Source: Chaenocephalus aceratus
Taxonomy: Eukaryota > Chordata > Actinopteri > Perciformes > Channichthyidae
Assembly (NCBI GenBank): GCA_023974075.1
Contig: CM043796.1
Location: forward strand, 25,226,927 to 25,290,926
Reading direction: 5' to 3'
DNA: 64,000 nucleotides
In this document: in pieces, positions 20,741-32,046 of the stretch
Position numbering within the stretch: the first letter of the stretch is position 1
Layout of the letters: each line of letters begins with the position of its first letter
Notes under the pieces: generated by a model
The model's database searches: none
Seen by the model: the letters and a program-made list of their open reading frames with translations, nothing else
What the model was told of the DNA's origin: nothing
Translations under genes and position numbers: made by a program

Positions 20741-20830
20741 TGTGACGACCCCTCCACACCGCGTCGGGTGCCGTCTGGTTGTGTGTGTGTTTTGTGTGTG
20801 ATTGCAGGTTCCAGCTGCAGCTGTTTGATG
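20741..20830 (+). mobile_element. Gypsy 5' LTR, proximal fragment (unit 1/2 boundary)
   Basis: TGTGACGACCCC and onward matches the intact LTR at 49630. It is preceded by CATC, the 4-bp target duplication whose partner follows the 3' LTR at 49939-49942 in unit 3. It stops at GTTTGATG, which is repeated at 26158-26165 where the LTR resumes: the 8-bp duplication made by the next insertion. Confidence 0.8.
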
Positions 20831-22112
20831 GAGATGGGTCTGGCTGCAGACCGCAGCAAGGAGGCGGGTCCTATAGGGGCGTTTCTTATAGGGGCGTTTC
20901 CTATAGGGGCGTTTCCTAACTTTTTTTATCCAATAGCAACTTAAGGGATTCCAGCTGCTTTTATAAATCCTCACAGAAGAAGTCATTGTTCTCGTGATGG
21001 GAATTCCGGCTCTTCTTGGTGAGCCGGATCATTTGGCTCACCAAGAAGAGCCGGCTCTTTCGGCTCCCAAAGGGCTCTTCAGTTTACCACATATTATACC
21101 TTTTAATTAAATCAAATGTAGCCCTGTTTTGACTAATGATGTATATGTGTACACATATATCACTTAAATTATTCAAGACATCCTTTGTACTAAACTATTC
21201 AAAAGTAAAAATTACATGTTCAATATAAATTATTTGCTGTGGCCAATTGTTTTCATTGCATTTACAGACCCGTGTAACTCTCTGATACCACCCAATGAAT
21301 GCATTGACTTGCTTGTAGAACCACGCTACACAAAACAAATGGCAACACCTATAAAAACTATTTTAAAAAAGGGGCTACTGTATCAACCTATATAAAGTAT
21401 ATAAATATAGTTTTTCTCCCTGCAGGAGAGGGGAGCGTGCTTTGAGATCAACTGCTCGGCTGCAGCGGGGAGAAGAGGGGGACAAAAAGAGATCTCCGTC
21501 CTCCGTGTTTTATTCTTATAGAAGTAAGAAGAGAAGTAATGGGTCAGAATCCCTCCTTTTTACGCAGCGGTCCAGACATAGACATCATAGCTACGGCGAC
21601 ACATATTCAGTTGCCAGTTACTTTTGGCATTAGGGCAGGGATATCTTTCAAGGTTTGACATAATGAATTGTGCTACTTTTAAAGCAAGCAACGATGTTTT
21701 CAAATCTGTAATCAAAAAGCTCCTCAAAAACACTATAGAAGCTGTTCCTGCCGTTGTTACGTTAGTTCAAACAGTAACAACGGACTACTTTTCTTAGCGG
21801 ATGCATGTCAATTTAAATCAATACATAAAACTATTTTTTAAATCAATAAAATCTTTTTCTAAATCCATAAAAGCATTTCAATTATTATTGGGAGTCATGT
21901 CGTTACTTTGTTGAGAATGTGGCCATGTGTAATAAGCGGGATAATGTCCACATTGCACATTGCATAATGTGCCTTCATGCCGATCTAGATCCCTCCGCAA
22001 AAACAAAACAAAAAACGGCTCGTTCGCGGGCGAGAGCCGGCTCCCGTCGTTCACTATAGGAAACGCCCTTCTAGGATCCGCCTCCTTGCTGCGGTCTGCA
22101 GCCAGACTCTAT
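20831..22112. mobile_element. hAT element inserted in the gypsy 5' LTR
   Basis: It is flanked by 8-bp GTTTGATG (20823-20830 and 26158-26165). Inverted ends share GTCTGGCTGCAG with further matches through the GCAAGGAGGCGG region; the outermost ~7 bp have diverged. Subterminal tandem copies of CCTATAGGGGCGTTT lie at ~20869-20917. The right end is split by the ISL2EU-like element at 22113. Further nested inverted GAGCCGGCTC-type arms lie inside (21006-22060). I see no transposase ORF. Confidence 0.65.
21006..21054. repeat. Perfect 20-bp inverted repeat with a 9-nt loop
   Basis: The arms 21006-21025 and 21035-21054 are exact reverse complements around GGATCATTT and include CGGCTCTTCTTGG. It lies inside the 20831-22112 hAT element and may be the end of a further nested element, with a related GAGCCGGCTC stretch at 22035-22050. 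Confidence 0.9.
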
Positions 22113-23235
22113 AGAGAGGCGAAGTCCCTCCCTTTCCGGGAGCCTCCATGGGACCCCGGAAGCGTAAAATTATACATTGAAGTCAATGGAGAGAGAAAGG
22201 TTATCTTTTTATCCCGTTTGAATTGTGCCACGAATGACACATATGATGTTTGTCAATTAAAAAGAATATTTTGCAAGTCAAAAAAATAAAAATGTGTCGT
22301 AAAACTGTGAAGTTACACATTTTTTTGTGTGAAACCGCTGAGTGAACTACAGGTATCTGGTCTCGCACAATACGCGTCACCATCACAAAGACGGCCGTCA
22401 CGTTAGCCAATTTCACCTGTTTCTTTCAGAATGAGAATACAAGTATAAAACAAGGTGAAAATCACTACAAGTCTGGACACGTTGAGAGCTGTACATACAC
22501 GAAAGGGGAGTTAGTCGGTTCTGTAAGAGGACCGGCTTTACAAGGTTTCGGTGAGTAATATGAGTGCAATGTGTAACGTTAATGTCAGCTAGCTAACATT
22601 AGCTAACAAGGTACACTAACGTGTTTTGTTTCAGTAACTAGTTTTCTCCTTAAGAACTTCGTGGTCTCTGTGTATGCTGTGGATAACATTAGTGTTCACA
22701 AGAACAAGGTAAACTCCCGTGTTTTGTTTTAGTTGCTCTTCAGATTGAAGCGGCCAGTTTTATATCGACTATACAGTATGTGTGATCTCCTTTTACATCT
22801 CGTTGTGTCATTTGAGTTTATTTGCTGTGTGTAGATTCAAGGGTTTTGGTTATCTTGTCAATTTGATTGGTTATCCAGGCACAGCTGTGTGTGACTCCCT
22901 CGGGTACACTGGTATGTGTTTTCCTAATGTAGAGAGCATTGATTAATTAATAAACTATACACTGAGTCTAGATCCTGACCAAATCCTTTTTTATTGTTGA
23001 TCAAATGTTTTTCAAAAATGTATTCATACACATTTAGAAAAAAAATACAATGTACAATCACAACCAGTACAACACAAATTACAAAAAATACAGAAAAAAC
23101 AAACAATAACAACAATCAGACAAAACTATGGAAAAATAACCCCTCCCACCCCCAGATCCGGACCATCCTTGTATTATTGATTATTCAATCTATTATAGCA
23201 TGCTAACAAACATGGTAATTACTTTATTTGTACAG

Positions 23236-23616
23236 ATCTGCATGGGAGACGATGGCGCGATGCAGAGCGCTGTCTGTGATTGTGCACGGGGGATGTACAA
23301 ATACAGCCACGCTGCAGCATTGGCAATATGTGCCATGTGGCAGATCAGCTCCACAGATGTTGAGTGCCAGTGGAGGAAGCCTGGCACTTCCAAAGTAGTC
23401 CAGCCGGTGTCTCAACTTTACCAACAGTGAGAGGAGACATACAACCCACTGGCCACTCAGGATGTAGACTGGTTCAGGTCTGCACTGAGGGGCGCACAGT
23501 GTGACAGTGTTCCAGTCTGGTCTCTTTGTGAGTGAGTCGGTGTTTTGGGAGCATCCCTCGATGGACTTGTGCAGCCATCTGCCCTGCTGGAGGTGAAGTG
23601 TCCACCATCATTATAC
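23236..23616 (+). pseudogene. SWIM zinc finger / YqaJ-nuclease-like remnant (unit 2)
   Basis: Same as unit 1 at 907-1287. The two in-frame stops are shared (23428-23430, 23533-23535), so the gene was dead before the tandem duplication. It ends with the GASLDGLV and LLEVKCP motifs. Confidence 0.6.
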
Positions 23617-24382
23617 ATGATGGTGTATATAGGATATAATATATATATTTGTATACATATCTGTAAATTGTATAATTGTATCTGATTTAAAAGTCTTTTT
23701 GATCTCTCTGTCTATAAACACAAACTGAGTAAGATTGACAATAAAGTTGACTTTGAAAAATATATATATTCTTTATGAAAATAGTTGCCTGTTGGAGAAA
23801 TGAATCCAAATGAAACGTTGGACTGAACTACAACTACGCCTTTAAATCTCTACGGACTGTTTTTCAGTGGGATGGCAAGTTCCTATCTTTAAACATTTAT
23901 TAGTTTTTTCTCAGAACAGATTTGATTTTCTGAAGTTAATTTAACTTTGGCGACCATGTAAGGTCATTATTAAAAAGGTACAATCAATTTGTTTAGGGTT
24001 GAATAAAATAATGATAAACATTTCATTTGGATAATTTACTGACAGAATAAGAAACTCAATAATGCTCTACTCACCTGTTCCTTTTTATAAAGTGAAACAG
24101 TTGAAACGATAGATTTTAGTAAACTTAAAAACAACCTTCTCCAAAAGCTATCAAGGAATATACCGAATACTTATTTTAGAACTTTATTACATATTATTTG
24201 TATATAGTTTGAATGATCCATAATTGACAGAAGCTTGTGTTTACACTGACCTGTTACTCATATAATAATGTCTTTGTAACTTCTTTAAACCACTACCTCA
24301 CTCATTTCTTTCATTCATCACGGTTCAGTAAACTAAGTGAAACATGAACCAGTTTAATCATTATAATAACGTAGGATTGCAA

Positions 24383-24416
24383 CTCTTTGAAACTGTAGGT
24401 GGCTCTTAAAAGAGCC
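24383..24416 (-). promoter_or_regulatory. Histone 3' stem-loop and downstream element (unit 2)
   Basis: The stem-loop is at 24401-24416 and AAAGAG at 24383-24388 on the minus strand, as in unit 1. Confidence 0.85.
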
Positions 24417-24448
24417 GTCGTGTTTGGGTGTGCTGGTCTCGGGTCAGT

Positions 24449-24524
24449 CTAAGCCCTCTCTCCGGATGCAGCGCGCCAGCTGGATGTCCTTAGGCATGAT
24501 GGTGATCCTCTTTGCTTGGTTCAT
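24449..24524 (-). pseudogene. Captured histone H3 3' end (unit 2)
   Basis: Identical to 2120-2195 in unit 1, including the 2-nt deletion before GERA and the TAG stop (24449-24451). Absent from unit 3, which starts downstream of this point. Confidence 0.85.
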
Positions 24525-25644
24525 CTTACTGGGGGGCAGCTACATGGATGTCGGTGCAGTCCACAGTCATTATGCAGTTGAAGGCAGAATGAATTTATTA
24601 TTGACTCAGAATGAAGCACAACTTCATGTCATACAATACATTGACTTTATTTGTAATTGTGTAAAAAAATAAAGCATTGATTAGCAAGCAGGACCTGCAG
24701 GAACAGAGAATGGTGATGGATTGAGCTGGGAAGAGAGAAGAATAAAGAAAACAGATCAACTTTATTATCGGATATTAAAAATTCAATTTCAAAACAAGTT
24801 GCCGCTCCTACAGTTTTCTAGTATGTAAAGATGATTTCACATGACCTATGAAAAATATCACACTCAATACATGTGTGTCTCTGGGGGGTGCATTGTGCCT
24901 TTGATGTATATAAATAATATACCATAACCAAATACTATTACGTACAGTGGAAATCAGGTTGCCAGAGCAGGTCAGTGTGCATGTTCCTCAGGGTCTCAGC
25001 AGTTACAGGTGAGGGAAAGGAAATAAAAGAGAAAAAGGTCAGTAACAACACTTTAAAGTAACAACACTTTGAATAATTATCTCTTTTAATAATGTTCTAT
25101 CAGTAATCACTCAACTACTGTCTTTTCAACAAACAGATTGACTCACTATCATCACAATGAAACACGTCCAGAAGAATGGACCACAGATGGAAATTAGCTA
25201 TTAGCTATAATCTGGCATATTGCATCTCTTCTCTTTGCTGAGATTAATGTTTTTGTATGCATGGTCCTTCTATAAATAAATAAATAAATGTCATGCAAAG
25301 CTGCCTGCCTGCCTTCCTTCGACTCTCCCTGAACTGCCTGTTCTTTTAATGTTCAATGTTAACCATTTGAGCAGATAGCATTACGTAGAAAAGATCGCAG
25401 ATGCTAATGTGCCGTTAGCCTACCTCCCGCCCCCTTAGCACCTGGTGGAGGGGGCGATAGGCTCCTCTTCAAATGTTTCACAAAATACTTACCATCATGA
25501 ATACTCTTACTGTTTAACATTTGGGTTCACTTCATGTTAAGGCTAATACAAATGACAAGGCTAAGTAATGTGATGCTAACTAACGTGCTCGATACTAGCT
25601 ATGTAGCTAGCTTGACTGTGTTCCATGCACAACATGTGTATTAC

Positions 25645-25753
25645 CTGATATGTTTGGTCCAACGACTCCTGGTCCTTTCATCAGACGGAAAGCGATAGAA
25701 CGAGTGGTATGATCACTTATGTGATTACAACCTGGTACAAAGCACACAGGCAT
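25645..25753 (-). pseudogene. THAP-like first coding exon (unit 2)
   Basis: Same as unit 1 at 3316-3424: MPVCFVPGCN start, C-x4-C, and a GT donor. Confidence 0.5.
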
Positions 25754-26696
25754 CTTGTAAAAGTGAATTTATTTTTAGCAATCTCTTATTTATTGGAGGG
25801 AATAAATCAGTTATGAGATCTTCTTCTTCTTCTTCGCTTTAATTACGAGTCGCAACCACTTGGAGCATTATCGCCTGTGACATCACTTACGCGAGCCAGA
25901 ATGGGATTTGGGATTTGTAGTCTTTGTAGTCGCGTATTTTTCATAGTCTTATATTTCAACAGTTTTACGACAAAATGTGACTTTTTTGACATGGAACTTA
26001 TTGTTTAAGATTGACAAACATCATATGTGTAGTTCGTGGCACAATTCAAACGGGATCAAAAGATATGTTTTCTCTCTCCATTGAATTCAATGTAAATGTT
26101 TCGCTTCCGGGGTCCCATGGGCCGGAAGTAGATGGGCGTGACTTCGCCTCTCTATTGGTTTGATGAGGCGCACCTGCCGGATGAGCTACACCTGTTGAAA
26201 CAGGATATAGGAGGAGCCAGCCGGTTACGATGGGGGCTCGTTGTTTTGGACCTGGGAAGCGTGTGCAACTGGACGGATTTCGCGCAGCTGCTGTTGTCGC
26301 TGGGTGCGGCTGGTTGTTTTGGCAGTAGCGTTGCGGGGGGTGAGTGTTTGGCAGTTCTAGTACACGGAGAGTGTATGGCAGCAAGTAGAGCACAGATCAT
26401 TAGTTACCGTGGTATCTGTCCCTGTTAGATATAGTACGGTCTTCCTTGAAGGTCGTAGGGGGGGCTGTTAGTGCGGTGTGAAAGTGGTTAGAGCTATTAG
26501 CTCGGGAGCACGCCGAGGCTGCAGGTGGAGTTGCCGGTTTGCTGGTCGCTTCGCCGAGCTTAAGTACATAAGTACTCGCCATAACTAGCACCTGAAGACT
26601 AGCGGGGAGTTTAGCTAGTTTCTGTAGGCAGTTAGAGGGACGGGCCACGGTAGCGTGTAGGCTGTGTAGTAGCGTGAACGTGCACTCCGTGTTTGC

Positions 26697-28355
26697 ATGA
26701 TGGAGAGTGTGGAGGACTTTGTGAGAGCGCCTACAGAGGAGCTACTGGAGGGCTTCTCACGTGAGCAGCTGATCAGTGTTGCTGAACATTTTCGCTTAGA
26801 TGTTGGGGATAAGAGAATGAAGGAAAACATAAGAGGAATTGTTAGAGCAAATCTGTTCGAGTTAGGTGTTTTCAAAGGGGGAAAATATACTGTTGATCCT
26901 GGCAGAGACGGTGTCAGTACGTCTGGCTCCCGTGATACAGACCTGACTTTTGAACAACGAGAGAGACTGTTAATGTTGCAGGTAGAAATTAAAAGGCTTG
27001 AGTTAGAGGAGCGGAGGTTGGGTTTTCCTGCTGGTGGTGCAGGTCAGACCTCTAATTTCCCTGGTAGAGCTACTCCATTTGACGTTCGCAGTAATTTGCG
27101 GGTTGTGCCTCAGTTTAATGAACGAGATCCAGATAAATTGTTCTCCTTGTTTGAGCGTGTGGCTGAGAGCAGAGAGTGGTCAGATGCTAATAGCACCTTA
27201 TTGCTGCAGTGTGTGCTAACAGGTAGGGCCCAGGAAGCTTATTCTGCTTTAACGGTGGCGGACAGCAAAGTGTATCTGATGGTTAAAACTGCTGTGTTGA
27301 AGGCTTACGAGTTGGTCCCTGAGGCATATCGACAGAGGTTTCGGTCCTGGGAGATGTCTGACAAGCAGACACATGTTGAGTTTGCCAGGGAGCTAGTTAC
27401 CTCTTTCGGTAGGTGGTGTAACTCTTTGAAAGTGGATACGTATGTTGCATTATGTGAGTTGATGGTGTTGGAGCAATTTAAAGATTCTGTGCCCAGCCAC
27501 ATTGCGGTTTATATCAGCGAGCGTAAGGTGAAAACTGCTGCAGAGGCTGCTGTTCTGGCAGATGATTATGTGCTAACGCACAGGGGCGGTCGCAATTTCA
27601 GGGTCCAGGATGAAGGGGGTATATATCGTGCAGGGAGATGGGAAGAGAAAGCTAATCCGCACTGGGGTGGGCGTGAGATGCGAGGTCAGCCACAGGGTGA
27701 GCGTGAGATGCGAGGTCAGCCACAGGGTGATTCGGAAATCTGTCATTACTGCAGGGAGAGAGGGCACTGGAAGGCTGACTGTCCCAAAGCTAAGGCTAGC
27801 AGGGGGAACTGTGTAGGCCAGTTTAACTCTGCTGCTTGTGCTGTGTCTGTGGTGCCGTTACCTGTCATCTCTCCCTGTCAGCAGATTGATGAGCCATGCG
27901 GGTGCAAGGACCCACCGTTTTCTGCATTTGTGTCAGACGGATACGTGTCATTGGTGGGAAGTGATGTCAGCGTGCCGGTAAAGATTTTGAGAGACACTGC
28001 ATCATATGACTCATACATTCTGAGCTCTGTGTTGCCGTTTTCGGACCAATCTGGAACTGGGGATTTTGTCCGGATGGGAATGAATGTTGTGCCTGTTCCT
28101 CTGCATTCTGTTGTGCTTAACTCTGGTCTGGTGCAGGGTGAGGTCGCCATGGGGGTCCGTCCTGTACTGCCAATTGGTGGTGTGGATGTTATCCTGGGAA
28201 ACGGCCTGGCTGGCAGCCGTGTGTGGGCTGAGGGTCCACCGCCTACCATGCAGTCATCTTCCCCTACTGGGATTGTTAAGGCAGAGGAGAATGCCAAGTG
28301 CTCTCCTGCAGTGTTTGTGGCTTGTTGTTGTCGGTATCCCGCAGTGAGTTGGTGA
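26697..28355 (+). CDS. Gypsy Gag with CCHC knuckle and protease-like tail (unit 2)
   Basis: An intact 552-codon frame with the same protein as unit 1 (4368-6026): zinc knuckle at residues 349-362, DTA protease-like motif at 433-435. It has no downstream reverse transcriptase. Confidence 0.85.
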   Translation: MMESVEDFVRAPTEELLEGFSREQLISVAEHFRLDVGDKRMKENIRGIVRANLFELGVFKGGKYTVDPGRDGVSTSGSRDTDLTFEQRERLLMLQVEIKRLELEERRLGFPAGGAGQTSNFPGRATPFDVRSNLRVVPQFNERDPDKLFSLFERVAESREWSDANSTLLLQCVLTGRAQEAYSALTVADSKVYLMVKTAVLKAYELVPEAYRQRFRSWEMSDKQTHVEFARELVTSFGRWCNSLKVDTYVALCELMVLEQFKDSVPSHIAVYISERKVKTAAEAAVLADDYVLTHRGGRNFRVQDEGGIYRAGRWEEKANPHWGGREMRGQPQGEREMRGQPQGDSEICHYCRERGHWKADCPKAKASRGNCVGQFNSAACAVSVVPLPVISPCQQIDEPCGCKDPPFSAFVSDGYVSLVGSDVSVPVKILRDTASYDSYILSSVLPFSDQSGTGDFVRMGMNVVPVPLHSVVLNSGLVQGEVAMGVRPVLPIGGVDVILGNGLAGSRVWAEGPPPTMQSSSPTGIVKAEENAKCSPAVFVACCCRYPAVSW

Positions 28356-28858
28356 TGGAGCAGAAAGCGGATGTCTCCCTCAGTCCGTTTTTTGAGGCGG
28401 TTCTCTCCACCGAGGATGGAAATGGTGTCACCAGGGGTTGTCAGCTGCATGGGGGAGTGCTGGTCAGAAAGTGGTGGTCACGTGGGAAAGGCTTCATTGG
28501 TGGGCCAGTGTATCAGATTGTGGTTCCTGTCAGGTTTCGCGAGGAGGTCCTCAGAAAAGCGCATGGGCAGTCGGGACATCTGGGTGTCCGTAGAACATGT
28601 GGTTACCTGTTGCGGTATTTCTTTTGGCCTGGGTTGACGAAAGATGTGTCTCGGCATGTTGGGTCATGTCATGCGTGTCGGACGGGTGGGCCAATTCGGC
28701 AGCGACCTGGGGGTCAGGTCTTGGGTTTGTTGCCGGGGGCTAGGTTGCGGTTTCTGGAGGGACATTCCGGGTTCCTCCAGGGGCTGGGTCAAGGGACTGG
28801 CCAGAGTGGTTTTCTGTCTGCGCTGGAATATCGGAGAAGAGCCAAATTGGGTAATTAA
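28334..28858 (+). pseudogene. Gypsy integrase fragment, H2C2 domain (unit 2)
   Basis: Same as 6005-6529: the H-x4-H...C-x2-C domain survives and the catalytic core is missing. Confidence 0.75.
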
Positions 28859-28915
28859 CGGTGTTCTTAGAGGAACTCCTTACTTATGGGGGGGAGTGTG
28901 ACGACCCCTCCACAC

Positions 28916-29109
28916 AGGGAGGTAATATGAGCGTTGCGGTTCAACCGATCTGAATGGCTTCCTGAAGCAGTCACGTGGTATCGACAGGCAGCGAGGCTTC
29001 GTTTGTCATCGATGACGTCACTGGCCCAAAACTATACAAGCCTCAATACAAGCTTCACAAAAAGCTTCGGGGATTACTCAACACACACTCCGAAGCCTCG
29101 GCGCAATAC
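28916..29109. mobile_element. Right arm of hAT-like element X (unit 2)
   Basis: Same as 6587-6780, ending at the GCAATAC / CCTTGATCC junction. This is the other half of the element whose left arm is at 19776-20470. Confidence 0.55.
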
Positions 29110-29631
29110 CCTTGATCCTACTTTTATAATTTTCGAATCATAAATCTAGTCGCCAGAAGCAAAACGCTAACGTTATGCTATAAACGAACTACAGCAGGGT
29201 CGCTGCTTCAACGTCACGCCGACTTAAGATCCACATTCAAAAATACAGATACAAAATTGTACAAGTTGAAGCTTTTGTTTTAACAGTTTGCAGGAGGCAG
29301 GTACTTGCTTTCAAGCAGAACAGGGCAAACAAACTTAGCGAGTGTTTACGTTTTCGGTGTAATGACGTAAAACGGCCTCGACAACTTCTCTAGTCCTATT
29401 CAGCCACATGTTAACAACCATCGTTTTTCAGACACGTTAACTCTTCAAAAATCACCAGTGGGGTCACTGCTGATGTATTTAATGTCGTAGAACAAAACGT
29501 GATCTGTCTCTTCAATTTGTGTCAAACACAGACCTTATTTCAAGCGATTTTCCAAAATCCTATGGAGAAATTGCATTGCTTTTTGTCGAAGGAACCGGAA
29601 GTGGTAAAAATGCTAACTTACCAGAAGTATC
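29110..29631. other. Non-coding spacer (unit 2)
   Basis: Same as 6781-7302. No gene seen. Confidence 0.4.
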
Positions 29632-31393
29632 TGTCAAGAAAATATCTCCATGGAGAAAAGCCATGACTGTGAGAACAGCAAAAACTGAGTGCAGAAAAGC
29701 TGAACGCAGGTGGAGAAAAACAAATCTCCAGGTTCACTTGGAAATATATAAAAAGAAACTCGGTTTCTATAATCAGGAAATAAAAAAGGCACGACAATCG
29801 CTCTTCTCTGACATCATTAACAAAAATAAATAAATAAAACTCATGTGCCTTGTTTGCTACCGTCAACAGACTAACAAACCCCCCAGTGTCGAAAGCCTCA
29901 GAATTTCTATCCACCAGGGCCTGCAATGATTTTGCCTCCTTCTTCACTGACAAAATCATGCAAATTAGACGGGCAGTCAGTGCCGCTGTATCAGGTACAG
30001 CAAATGTACTGTCCCTGTGTTCACCTAAAGCCAATTCAGACACCATGTCACAATTCCGTCTGATAAATGCTAAAGACCTGGAAGACATTATCCAACATCT
30101 GAAATCCTCCTCCTGTACCCTCGACATCATCCCGACAGGATTTCAAAACCGTTTTTCATTGCTTGGCCTCAGATATACTACACATATGAAAACAAGTCTC
30201 TTCAATCAGATGTATTTCCACAGGCCCTGAAAACTGCAATAATTAAACCGCTCCTAAAAAAGCATAACCTAGACGCAACCATAATGAATAACTACAGGCC
30301 AATATCAAACCTTCCCTTTTTAATCAAATTGATTGAAAAAGCTGTTTTTCAACAGTTGAGTAATTTCATGTTTTTAACTGACGGTTTTGATGTGTTTCAG
30401 CCGGGCTTTCGACCTAACCACAGCACTGAGACTTCACTTGTTAAGGTCTTAAATGACATCCATTTGAACACAGACAGTGGCAGAATATCAGTGTTAGTAT
30501 TATTAGATCTCAGCGCTGCCTTTGATACTGTTGACCACAACATATTGCTTGGCCGTCTTGAAAACTGGGTGGGAGTTTCAGCAACAGCTCTAAACTGGTT
30601 TAGTTCCTACTTAAAGGACAGAACAAACGTTGTCTCAATAGGCAATTACAAATCAACCCTGATAAATATGTCATGCGGGGTTCCTCAAGGCTCCATCTTA
30701 GGACCTTTGCTTTTTAATATTTATATGCTACCTCTGGCTGAAATTATTAAAAAGAGCGATCTAAGCTATCACATCTATGCAGACGACACCCAGATTTATT
30801 TTAAAATTACACCGGGAGACTATTCTCCGATTAGAACACTGAGCAAGTGCATTGAGCACATCACTGACTGGATGACTCAGAACTTTCTCCAATTGAACAA
30901 ACAAAAAACTGAGATAATTGTTTTTGGAGCAAAGACGGACCGATTAAAAGTAATCACAGAGCTTCAGTCGGCAGACTACAAAACCACTAATAAAGCTAGG
31001 TGTAGTGATGGACTCAGACCTGCATTTTAACAGTCACATTGCAACAGTTATTAGGTCTGCATATATCACCTGAAGAATATATCAAGGATTAAAAAACTAA
31101 TGTCGCAACAGGATTTAGAAAAACTTGTCCATACTTTTATTTTCAGTAGACTCGACTACTGCAATAGTGTATTCACAGGGCTCACTAAAAAATCTATCAG
31201 AAAGCTGCAGCTGATTCAGAACGCTGCTGCTCGAGTTCTCACTGACACTAGACAAGTGGATCACATCACTCCGGTTCTGAGATCATTACACTGGCTTCCA
31301 GTCTGCCAAAGAATTGATTTTAAAATACTACTGCTAGTTTTTAAATCACTAAATGGCTTAGGACCGAGGTATATAGACGACCTCCTCCATCAC
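29632..31393 (+). pseudogene. LINE reverse transcriptase, frameshifted (unit 2)
   Basis: RT core at 30204-31030 with LLDLSAAFDTVDH and YADDTQIY, and a C-terminal part from 31100. It shares the frameshifts of unit 1. It has Val where unit 1 has Phe in TN(V/F)VSIG. Confidence 0.88.
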
Positions 31394-31396
31394 TAT

Positions 31397-32046
31397 AGAG
31401 AGGCGAAGTCCCTCCCCTTCCGGTGGGACTCATGGGAGTTTATTTCGGAAAAAGTTTGTATTGAAGTCAATGGGGAGAGAAAGATTATCTTTCGATCTCG
31501 TTTGAATTGTGTCTCGAATTACACATATGATGTTTGTCGATCTTAAATAATAATTTCCGTGTCAAAAAAGTCACAGTTTGTCGTAAAACTGTTGAAATAT
31601 AAGACGATGAAAAATACGCAACTAGAAAGACTACAAATCCCAGAATCCCGGTCCCGACTAACTCCCCTTGTGTGTATGTACAGCTCTCAACGTGCCCAGA
31701 CTTGTAGTGATTTTCACCTCTTTTAATACTTTACGCCTCATTCTGAAAGAAAGAAGTGAAACATGCCAACGTGACTGCCGTCTTGGTGTGTGGTGCGAGA
31801 TGGGAGATATAGTTCATTGAGCGGTTTCACACAAAAAAAGTGTTACTTCACAGTTTTACGACACATTTTAATTTTTTTCACTTGTAAAATTATCTTTTAA
31901 ATTGACAAACATCATATGTGTAATTCGTGGCACAATTCAAACGGGATCGAAAGATAATCTTTCTCTCTCCATTGACTTCAATGCATAACTTTTCCGAAAT
32001 AAGGTCCCATGGAGCTCAACCGGAAGGGGAGGGACTTCGCCTCTCT
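31397..32046. mobile_element. ISL2EU-like MITE inside the LINE (unit 2)
   Basis: AGAGAGGCGAAG...CTTCGCCTCTCT with flanking AT, 650 bp. Same insertion as 9068-9720, with small indels in a C run. Confidence 0.85.

Larger units (their letters stand above)
1..22329. repeat. Tandem unit 1 of a ~22.3-kb ccnb1-bearing repeat
   Basis: The first bases of the window recur at 22330, and matching landmarks keep an offset of 22,329 through the gypsy and LINE. The offset then drifts (22,326 after the LINE, 22,296 over the solo LTR and ccnb1 exons 6-9, 22,327-22,328 over ccnb1 exons 1-5) because of small indels. The unit holds one whole ccnb1 gene and a fixed series of transposons. The window start is an arbitrary point inside the ISL2EU-like element, so this unit frame is a convention and not the biological breakpoint. 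Confidence 0.95.
22113..26153. mobile_element. ISL2EU-like DNA transposon, full length, 4.04 kb
   Basis: AGAGAGGCGAAG at 22113 and CTTCGCCTCTCT ending at 26153, flanked by AT on both sides (22111-22112, 26154-26155). The inverted ends run for at least 200 bp with mismatches. The body carries a broken SWIM/YqaJ-like frame (+), a THAP-like exon (-) and a histone H3 tail (-). The middle has AT-rich non-coding sequence; no transposase catalytic region was recognised. The superfamily call rests on the 2-bp AT target and these coding remnants. Confidence 0.7.
26158..28915 (+). mobile_element. Ty3/gypsy element, internally deleted (unit 2)
   Basis: Same structure as unit 1. The 5' LTR remnant starts at the GTTTGATG duplication. 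The 3' LTR is reduced to its first 19 bp (28897-28915) and joins element X directly. The matching proximal 5' LTR is at 20741-20830. Confidence 0.85.

Noticed and set aside
21442..21633. 63-codon basic open frame
   Set aside because: Inside the boundary hAT, no family resemblance, and composition is consistent with chance.
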